A DNA stretch of 22,614 nt from an uncultured Collinsella sp. (GTDB lineage Bacteria > Actinomycetota > Coriobacteriia > Coriobacteriales > Coriobacteriaceae), in NCBI GenBank assembly GCA_900543845.1, contig UQTD01000029.1, positions 1 to 22,614 on the forward strand. Direction: 5' to 3'. Made by a program: the position numbers and the translations under genes. The notes under the pieces were generated by a model. The model searched no databases and was not told where the DNA came from. It was given only the letters and a program-made list of their open reading frames with translations. Of this stretch, positions 17,596-22,614 are shown in pieces; within the stretch, counting starts at the first letter, position 1, and the number at the start of each line of letters is the position of its first letter.

Positions 17596-17632
17596 AGCGC
17601 CCCGGGCTTTCATCAGCCCGGGGCGCTTTCTT
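17596..17632 (+). terminator. Terminator of tRNA-Gln
   Basis: AGCGCCCCGGGCT (17596-17608) pairs perfectly over 13 bp with AGCCCGGGGCGCT (17615-17627) and is followed by TTTCTT. It starts ten bases after the tRNA CCA. Confidence 0.93.
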
Positions 17633-17641
17633 GTGGGCAAG

Positions 17642-17658
17642 CGGAGGGATTCGAACCC
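17642..17658 (-). repeat. Inverted copy of the tRNA T arm
   Basis: CGGAGGGATTCGAACCC is the exact reverse complement of 17561-17577, the T arm of tRNA-Gln. No D arm, anticodon arm or matching acceptor strand could be fitted around it on the minus strand, so it is recorded as a tRNA-derived fragment and not as a gene. The rest of 17659-17813 shows no gene; GGCCCCGACGGGCC at about 17783 is a small hairpin. Confidence 0.7.
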
Positions 17659-17813
17659 ACAAGGGTGCGGAGCTGAGGAAACGCGAAGGTGCCCCAGGCC
17701 CATAGCGACCGAGAGCGCCTTACATCTAGAAAATATCAGCCCATTTCCGAAAAGCGAGCCGCCATCTACAAAATGGCGCGTGGCCCCGACGGGCCGGGCA
17801 TTAAGTTTGTCGC

Positions 17814-17880
17814 GAGTTCCGCACGCAAAGAAGGCCACTTAATGTGGCCTTCGTCTTGCGCAGGACTGTAGAGCAGGAAA
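17814..17880 (-). repeat. Dispersed hairpin repeat, copy 2
   Basis: 17814-17868 matches window bases 1-55 exactly, and the flank TGTAGAGCAGGAAA continues as in copy 3. The hairpin has the same outer CGCAA/TTGCG stem and inner GAAGGCCAC/GTGGCCTTC stem. It lies about 50 bases beyond the stop codon of the minus-strand Toprim gene, mirroring copy 1. Confidence 0.9.
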
Positions 17881-17919
17881 CCTAAGCAGGTGTCCCCGCT
17901 CTCCCGGGGCCGGCGGAAT

Positions 17920-20079
17920 TTAATTGTTCAGCATGCGGTCGAAGCTTCCCGAGTCGCCATCCCGATAGTCGGCGGTCATCAGAATCTCCTGCGGAATTCG
18001 TCCGCCCTCACGCAGCACGTTGCGGAACTGCACGCGCGTAACCATGGGCAGATCCTTGATCGTCGCCGCCAGGTTCTGCGGCACGCCCTGGTTGGCAGCC
18101 GCGGGCTCGCACGCGCCGCCGGCCTTCACGCGGCGCTTATGCTCGGCAAGCATGGCGCGATACATTCCGGCATGCAGGCGAATCTCAACGACGTTGGCGT
18201 TGCGGGCCTGCTCGACGATGCGCGCACCCTCGCGATCGATGTCGCCCACGTAGTAGATATAGGTAAAGCGATAGCCGATCTCGGCCAGGTAATCATCCAG
18301 TGCGTGCGAGACGCTCGCCTTGCAGCCGCCGCCAAAGATTACGCCGCCCACCTTGGTACCAAAGAGCTTGGCATGTTTACGTCCGCGCAGGAGCTTGACG
18401 ATCTCGTCATAGGTATCCAGGTTCTCGACCATAATGAACGGCTTGTCGGCACCCAGCGTAAAGAAGCCCGTAAAGTGCACCGGACGGTTGGGGGCGACCT
18501 TGATCGCCTGCATGCTGATGCCCTTTTCGGTCATACGCCTGATCAGGCGCTCACCATGCTTGCCGTCAAAAGCCTTTTCGTCATTGAAGATCTGGTAGGC
18601 GCGCTGGCGGCGCGAGGCAACCGGAGTATCGGCACCGCGGTTTTGCTCGACCCAAGCCTGGATGATTGCGATTTCCTCGGCAATCTTGCGATTGGACATC
18701 TCGTTGTGCTGGGCGCGCTGTGGAGCTTTCTTGCTGTCCTTGCCCTCGACCTTAATGATCTGGGTCTGCTGTTCCTTAATTTTGGAGAGCGCCGTGGGCG
18801 TGGGGACGACCTTGAGCAGCTGCCTGCCCAGAACGCGTGCCAGGGCAAACGCCGAAACCTCGCCATGGGTAGTCGACTCAGTCTGCTGGGCAGCCGTATC
18901 TGCTGCGGCAGACTCGGGCTTCTTCTGAGACTTGCGCTTAGAATCGCCTTGGGCATTGCGCTCACGTTTCGAAGATGACGTCTGCTTCTGCGAACGCTCG
19001 GGCTTGCTCTCCTTCGCCGGCTGACGCTTGGGCTGCTCCATCGGAGCATCCACCTTCGCATCTTCGTCGCGCGGCGCCACATTCTCGGCGGCATCCTGAG
19101 CGTTAGAGCCGCGGCCGCCACGATGACGACGACGGCGAGGCCTGCTCGAAGTACCCTCCCCCGTCTGTTCAACCGCGGGTTGCTGGCCCTGAGTCTCCGT
19201 ATCGGACGCAGTCTGCTCATCAACAGGCTTCTGTTCACGAACTTCCGACTCGGCAGGCTTCACGACCTTCTCGGCCCGCACCTCCGGAACCTGATCAATA
19301 TTCTCCTGACGCTTTACGGGGTACGCGCGACCTGCAAAGCCGCGGCCGGGACGACACGAGTCTGAGGCCTTCTTGGCCGGCTTCTCGGAATCATCCGCAA
19401 CCTCGGCAGCCTCTTCGGCATCGCGCACAACGTCCTGCCGCTCGGCCTTAAAATGCGCACCGCGACGAAGCTTGGGTTCCTGAGGCTCAGCGGACTTTTG
19501 CTCTTTCACAGGTTCCTGCGGCTCGGCGACAGGCTCGTTCTCAACAACCTCGGTAACGGCCCCATCCTTTTGAGCCACAGCACGACGGAAGCGTTCTTGT
19601 TGGGCGCGGCGCTGAGCATCACGCTTTCCGCCTCCGCCAAAACCGCCTCGACCCGCCTTGGCGGTAAAGGCACGCACGACATGCTCATCGAGCAACTCGT
19701 CAGTATCGATATGCTCACGCGGGGCATCTGCTTCCGCAGCAGGCACCTCAGCGGAATCCTCGACAGGCTGTTCCTGGGCATCATGAATCTCGGCATTGAT
19801 GGTATAGAACGCCGGGCGGCCGTTAATGCCGCTGCCCTCGATCTTGGTCACGATCTTTGCCGCGATAAGCTCATCGCGCATCGCCTTGGTATCGCACTCC
19901 TTATCCACGGAGCGGAAAATCTGTGCCAGCGCGCTCGACTTGATCTTGAGTGCCTTGCGGCAGAGCAGGTCGTAGGCAACCAGCTTGGCCCGCTCGGCAG
20001 AAAGCGACGTTTGTCCGCTCAGACGCTCAGCCAGAGCATCGACATTTTGTTGGTTATCGGAATATACCGTCTTGGCCAC
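17920..20079 (-). CDS. JetD-like Toprim (DUF2220) protein with charged linker
   Basis: From GTG 20079 (preceded by AAAGGGG) the protein has 719 residues; an in-frame ATG at 20160 has weaker support. Residues 1-100 may form a small winged-helix-like domain. Residues about 100-415 are low-complexity Glu/Lys/Pro/Gln with an Arg patch (RPRRRRHRGGRG), probably disordered and nucleic-acid binding. The C-terminal part resembles DUF2220, the Toprim domain of Wadjet JetD nucleases: ASRRQRAYQIFNDEK near 490-502, Glu552 in MVENLDTY, the glycine-rich VIFGGGCK strand, and Asp613/Asp615 in YYVGDIDREG. No jetA, jetB or jetC lies nearby, so the role in defence or DNA handling is open. Homology was judged by motif only. 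Confidence 0.7.
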   Translation of the reverse strand: MAKTVYSDNQQNVDALAERLSGQTSLSAERAKLVAYDLLCRKALKIKSSALAQIFRSVDKECDTKAMRDELIAAKIVTKIEGSGINGRPAFYTINAEIHDAQEQPVEDSAEVPAAEADAPREHIDTDELLDEHVVRAFTAKAGRGGFGGGGKRDAQRRAQQERFRRAVAQKDGAVTEVVENEPVAEPQEPVKEQKSAEPQEPKLRRGAHFKAERQDVVRDAEEAAEVADDSEKPAKKASDSCRPGRGFAGRAYPVKRQENIDQVPEVRAEKVVKPAESEVREQKPVDEQTASDTETQGQQPAVEQTGEGTSSRPRRRRHRGGRGSNAQDAAENVAPRDEDAKVDAPMEQPKRQPAKESKPERSQKQTSSSKRERNAQGDSKRKSQKKPESAAADTAAQQTESTTHGEVSAFALARVLGRQLLKVVPTPTALSKIKEQQTQIIKVEGKDSKKAPQRAQHNEMSNRKIAEEIAIIQAWVEQNRGADTPVASRRQRAYQIFNDEKAFDGKHGERLIRRMTEKGISMQAIKVAPNRPVHFTGFFTLGADKPFIMVENLDTYDEIVKLLRGRKHAKLFGTKVGGVIFGGGCKASVSHALDDYLAEIGYRFTYIYYVGDIDREGARIVEQARNANVVEIRLHAGMYRAMLAEHKRRVKAGGACEPAAANQGVPQNLAATIKDLPMVTRVQFRNVLREGGRIPQEILMTADYRDGDSGSFDRMLNN

Positions 20080-20181
20080 GGGGCCCCTTTCATATGCACA
20101 CATATACGTCCATATGGTACAACGCGCGCCGCCATCCACGCAAAACATCTGCGAGAACACCCCGACATCACCCGTCTTTAC

Positions 20182-20216
20182 AAAAAAGGCCGGGCCCGCG
20201 TTCTGCGGACCCGGTC
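20182..20216 (-). terminator. Rho-independent terminator of cstA
   Basis: GGCCGGGCCCGC (20188-20199) pairs with GCGGACCCGGTC (20205-20216), with one mismatch and one G-T pair, around TTCT/C. Six A at 20182-20187 give a minus-strand T-run. It lies 43 bases after the cstA stop and upstream of the Toprim gene's start region. Confidence 0.88.
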
Positions 20217-20258
20217 TTTCCGAGTCATAGAGATGGAGGATTCAATCCGTCCGATCGG

Positions 20259-22148
20259 CTAGGCCTTGGCGGCCTCAGCGTCGGCAGGAGCCTCAGCAGC
20301 AGCGGCGCGACCATACTCGGCCTTGCCCATCTCGGACCACTCGGGCTCCTCGTCGGGCATGGAGCCGGCCTCCTTGCCGAAGAACTCCTTGAGGCAGTTG
20401 ACGGCAACGATGAGGCCCAGGACCATCAGCAGGACGGCGAAGACGAGCTGCAGGCCCTTGGTGGCGGCGACGGAGACGGCAGCCGTGGTAGCGGTGGCCG
20501 GGATGGTACCGAAGAAGCCGTAAGCCTGGACAGCGGTCATGCAGCCCATGGCGCTCTGGACCAGCGAGGTGAAGGTGCAGCAGAGCAGGAAGGCGACGGG
20601 CACGTAGAGCATCCAGCCCTTGCGGCCGGTGCACTTGCAGAACACGGCGAGGGTGATCATGGTCATACCGCCGAGCAGCTGGTTGGAAGCACCAAAGAGC
20701 GGCCAGATGTTGGCATAGCCACCAAAAGCGAGGGCGAGACCAGGAAGCAGGGTGACAACCGTGGCGAACCAGGGGTTGCCGAGGACCTTCATGTAGCCGG
20801 CCTTGGACTCGATGGCCAGGGCGTCGTTGGTCTGGGCAAAGAACTCAGAGAACGAAGTGCGGGCGATGCGGGCGACGGCGTCGAGCGAGGTCAGGGCCAG
20901 AGCGGAGACGTTCATGGTCATGAAGACGGTAGCGAGCGTGCCGTCAACACCGAAGGCCTGCATACCGCGGGAGATGCCAGCGGCGAAGATCTGGAACGGG
21001 GTGGAAGCGACACCGGCGTTGAGGGCGCCAGTACCGGCGGTGTTCATATCGGAGAACATGATGCCGGCGACGATGATGGCAAGGATGCCGACGAAGGACT
21101 CGACGATCATGGCGCCGTAACCGACCTTGACGGCGTCCTGCTCCTTCTCGACCTGCTTAGAGGAGGTACCGGAAGAAACGAGGCTGTGGAAACCGGAGAG
21201 AGCACCGCAAGCAACGGAGACAAACAGGACCGGGAACATCATGCCGGAGGCAGTGGAGAAGCCGGTAAAGACCGGAGCGGTGATAGTGGCCTGACCGTTG
21301 ACGCCCAGGACGACGATGCCGAGGACAGCGCAGACGATCATGACGATCATCATGATGGAAGTGAGGTAGTCACGCGGAGTCTTGAGCATCTGGATGGGCA
21401 TAGCGCCAGCGAAGACCAGGTAGACCATGACGACGGCGAACCACTGGAACTTATCCAGGTAGACCGGGAACTGCATACCGACGGCGAACATGAGAACCAT
21501 GAGGACCACGCCGGTGATGAACTCGGCAGCGCCGGTGAGGTTGAACTTCTTCTGGGCCCAACCAAAGGCGATAGCGACGAAGGTGAACAGGATGGAGATG
21601 GTACCAGCGCAGCCGGCGGCATAGGACTTGGTGAAGTCGATGGCACCGGTAGCAGCACCAGAAGCGTCAACGGCCGGGGTGAACATGAACGTCTTGCAGA
21701 CCATGTCGGTGAAGGCGGCGATGACAATGATGCAGAACAGCCAGCAGAACAGCAGGAACAGGCGACGGCCGGTCTTGCCGATGTACTTCTCGATGAGCTG
21801 AGCGAGCGACTTGCCGTTGTTCTTCATCGAGGCGTACAGGGCGCCAAAGTCGTGGACGGCGCCAAAGAAGATGCCGCCGACGAGGACCCAGAGCACGACG
21901 GGAAGCCAGCCGAAGGCCATGGCGACGATCGTACCCGTGACAGGGCCGGCACCGCAGATCGAGCTGAACTGGTGCGAGAACGCGGTAAAGGCGGAGACGG
22001 GCGAGAAGCTGTTGCCGTCCTTCATGCGCTTGGCCGGCGTGAGGGCCTCTTTGTCAACGCCCCACTTGTTGGCCAGCCATCGGCCATAGCCCAGATAGCC
22101 GCAAGCGAGCACCGCCGCGGCCACAACCATGAGCAAAACTCCGTTCAT
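20259..22148 (-). CDS. cstA: CstA family carbon starvation / peptide-pyruvate transporter
   Basis: CstA is a polytopic inner-membrane transporter; E. coli relatives (CstA, BtsT) take up pyruvate and have been linked to peptide use during starvation. The protein has 629 residues, a little shorter than E. coli CstA (about 700), with many hydrophobic segments throughout. Conserved family sequence is visible near the N-terminus: FSPVSAFTAFSHQFSSICGAGP (about 47-68) followed by FGAVHDFGALYASMKNNGKS. The tail is Glu/Ala-rich and cytoplasmic. GAGGAGG lies seven bases before the ATG. The gene is monocistronic with its own terminator. Its mRNA leader holds a terminator and an Ile/Val-rich peptide, so transcription attenuation is likely. 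Confidence 0.95.
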   Translation of the reverse strand: MNGVLLMVVAAAVLACGYLGYGRWLANKWGVDKEALTPAKRMKDGNSFSPVSAFTAFSHQFSSICGAGPVTGTIVAMAFGWLPVVLWVLVGGIFFGAVHDFGALYASMKNNGKSLAQLIEKYIGKTGRRLFLLFCWLFCIIVIAAFTDMVCKTFMFTPAVDASGAATGAIDFTKSYAAGCAGTISILFTFVAIAFGWAQKKFNLTGAAEFITGVVLMVLMFAVGMQFPVYLDKFQWFAVVMVYLVFAGAMPIQMLKTPRDYLTSIMMIVMIVCAVLGIVVLGVNGQATITAPVFTGFSTASGMMFPVLFVSVACGALSGFHSLVSSGTSSKQVEKEQDAVKVGYGAMIVESFVGILAIIVAGIMFSDMNTAGTGALNAGVASTPFQIFAAGISRGMQAFGVDGTLATVFMTMNVSALALTSLDAVARIARTSFSEFFAQTNDALAIESKAGYMKVLGNPWFATVVTLLPGLALAFGGYANIWPLFGASNQLLGGMTMITLAVFCKCTGRKGWMLYVPVAFLLCCTFTSLVQSAMGCMTAVQAYGFFGTIPATATTAAVSVAATKGLQLVFAVLLMVLGLIVAVNCLKEFFGKEAGSMPDEEPEWSEMGKAEYGRAAAAEAPADAEAAKA

Positions 22149-22183
22149 TACATTTCCTCCTCTAAAAAGAACTTCCCAGACAT

Positions 22184-22222
22184 AAAAAATGAGGGCCGTC
22201 GGTTGCGCTCGACGGCCCTCAT
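22184..22222 (-). terminator. Leader terminator (attenuator) of cstA
   Basis: A perfect 13-bp stem (22189-22201 with 22210-22222) closes an 8-base loop and is followed on the minus strand by TTTTTT. It sits between the cstA promoter and start codon, so transcription must pass it. The 5' arm GCCGTC can alternatively pair with GGCGGC at about 22231-22236. Confidence 0.92.
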
Positions 22223-22383
22223 CTTCATCAGCCGCCCGTTATCGTACGGGCTAGCTGTATGTGCTAACCCGCATCAGATAATTACTACGCTGATAATGTT
22301 TAGCTGATGCGTGAACATGTCTGAGAAATCCTCTTCAATCATGATGTGAACGATCCGTGCGTGTTCACATCCCCCAGTGGATG
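22223..22383 (-). promoter_or_regulatory. Structured cstA leader with mutually exclusive hairpins
   Basis: Minus-strand hairpins are H1 GATGTGAAC/GTTCACATC (22343-22371), H2 GCATCAG/CTGATGC (22271-22310), H3 GGGTTAGC/GCTAGCCC (22248-22270) and H4 GCCCGT/ACGGGC (22234-22251). H3 and H4 share bases 22248-22251 and exclude each other. The 5' arm of H2 can also pair with GCTGATG at 22226-22232. H4 would sequester part of the strand that could pair with the terminator's 5' arm. This is the layout of an attenuator; no known riboswitch class was recognised. Confidence 0.7.
22274..22318 (-). CDS. Putative Ile/Val-rich leader peptide of cstA
   Basis: A 14-residue frame reads MFTHQLNIISVVII and stops at TGA 22276-22274. 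An in-frame ATG at 22342 would give 22 residues (MIEEDFSD added), but it lies right at the base of hairpin H1 and has no ribosome site. The ATG at 22318 follows AGAGGA at a slightly long spacing of ten bases. Six of the last seven residues are Ile or Val, as in ilv-type leader peptides, and the frame ends just before hairpin H3. Expression is an inference. Confidence 0.55.
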   Translation of the reverse strand: MFTHQLNIISVVII

Positions 22384-22389
22384 AAAAGG

Positions 22390-22418
22390 AGTATGAAACT
22401 TTAGTTGCCTAAAGTCAA
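22390..22418 (-). promoter_or_regulatory. cstA promoter with overlapping inverted-repeat operator
   Basis: On the minus strand, TTGACT (22418-22413) and CATACT (22395-22390) are spaced exactly 17 bp, a strong promoter. Transcription would start near 22383, giving a leader of about 235 bases. ACTTTAG (22398-22404) and CTAAAGT (22409-22415) form a perfect 7-bp inverted repeat with a 4-base centre, filling the spacer and touching the -35. It looks like an operator for an unidentified regulator. Bases 22419-22555 are AT-rich, then GC-rich, with no gene recognised. Confidence 0.75.
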
Positions 22419-22555
22419 CGCAAATATGTAATGAATTTTCAACTTTTTTTGAATTTCTCAGTATAAAACGCCACTGACCTCGGACTTTACCCAACAAAAG
22501 TTTTTGCATGAGAGATGCCCCCGAGAGCGGCGGGAGCCGGGCGGCGCATATGAAC

Positions 22556-22614
22556 TTTCCTGCTCTACAGTCCTGCGCAAGACGGAAAGCACATTAAGTG
22601 CTTTCCTTTGCGTG
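22556..22614 (+). repeat. Dispersed hairpin repeat, diverged copy 3
   Basis: Read on the opposite strand, this copy keeps the CGCAA/TTGCG outer stem, the TTAAT loop and the CAGGACTGTAGAGCAGGAAA flank of copy 2. The inner stem is GGAAAGCAC/GTGCTTTCC (22584-22592 with 22598-22606) instead of GAAGGCCAC/GTGGCCTTC. Four of nine inner pairs differ from copies 1 and 2, and all four changes are compensated. The copy is cut by the window end. Confidence 0.88.

Noticed and set aside
17634..17740. A second, minus-strand tRNA (Ser- or Leu-like)
   Set aside because: The T arm matches, but no acceptor partner, D arm or anticodon arm could be fitted upstream on the minus strand.
17920..20079. Complete Wadjet defence system
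   Set aside because: Only a JetD-like Toprim domain is present. Neighbours are tRNA-Gln, a CwlM-like gene and cstA, with no jetA, jetB or jetC.
19950..22307. A 785-codon open frame on the plus strand across cstA
   Set aside because: It runs antisense to a clear CstA family gene, is rich in Asp/Gly/Glu/His without motifs, and has no ribosome site. It is a by-product of GC-rich codon usage. The same holds for long antisense frames over malQ (2894-4363), the ATPase (7255-8451) and the binding protein (10253-11692).
22184..22383. T-box or known metabolite riboswitch upstream of cstA
   Set aside because: The T-box antiterminator core (GGGTGGNACCGCG) is absent, and no conserved core of the TPP, cobalamin or c-di-GMP classes was recognised. 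The peptide-coding frame explains the structure better.
22508..22597. Small plus-strand gene of about 29 codons running into repeat copy 3
   Set aside because: No ribosome site was seen, and the frame depends on the repeat's sequence, whose length differs between copies (TA versus CCC before GAGCAGG), so it is not conserved as coding.

Overview
The window is GC-rich, densely coding, high-GC Gram-positive DNA. Gene content and style point to a gut Coriobacteriia, most likely Collinsella: twin-arginine secretion and lipoprotein signals, a maltodextrin/glycogen block and a CwlM-like protein. The species is an inference from style and was not checked by a search. Both window ends lie inside copies of the same short hairpin repeat, so the window may be one contig that broke at a dispersed repeat.

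Layout. (1) 1-1312: hairpin repeat copy 1, then a Tat-exported coiled-coil cysteine peptidase on the minus strand. (2) 1579-2640: galE with its own terminator. (3) 2700-6822: malQ (amylomaltase) and glgP (glucan phosphorylase) on the plus strand. (4) 6823-7150: an array of six 15-bp repeats in strictly alternating orientation at 40-41 bp steps, then a minus-strand terminator. (5) 7219-11584, minus strand: a carbohydrate ABC importer in the order binding lipoprotein, two permeases, ATPase, with strong hairpins between genes. (6) 11693-12796: a GntR/HutC-type regulator flanked by GTTTAAAC-like operators. (7) 12840-15290: a PTS EIIC-EIIB protein of the alpha-glucoside class fused to a HAD phosphatase. 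(8) 15404-17632: polyprenyl synthetase, a cytoplasmic-looking two-domain peptidoglycan-binding protein, and tRNA-Gln(UUG) with promoter and terminator. (9) 17814-20079: repeat copy 2 and a solitary JetD-like Toprim (DUF2220) protein with a long charged linker. (10) 20259-22418, minus strand: cstA with an attenuation-type leader that encodes an Ile/Val-rich peptide. (11) Repeat copy 3 at the right end.

How the genes work together. The ABC importer, MalQ and GlgP would take up and break down maltodextrins to glucose and glucose-1-phosphate, and GalE connects UDP-glucose with UDP-galactose. The PTS-HAD fusion suggests a parallel route in which an imported phospho-disaccharide is dephosphorylated by the same polypeptide and enters the same MalQ/GlgP pool. 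The shared GTTTAAAC motif upstream of malQ, the regulator and the PTS gene, with related sites at the ABC operon, suggests one regulon under the GntR protein. The strongest candidates for undescribed biology are the Ile/Val attenuator on cstA, the EIICB-HAD fusion, the alternating 40-bp repeat array, the covarying hairpin repeat and the solo JetD-like protein.
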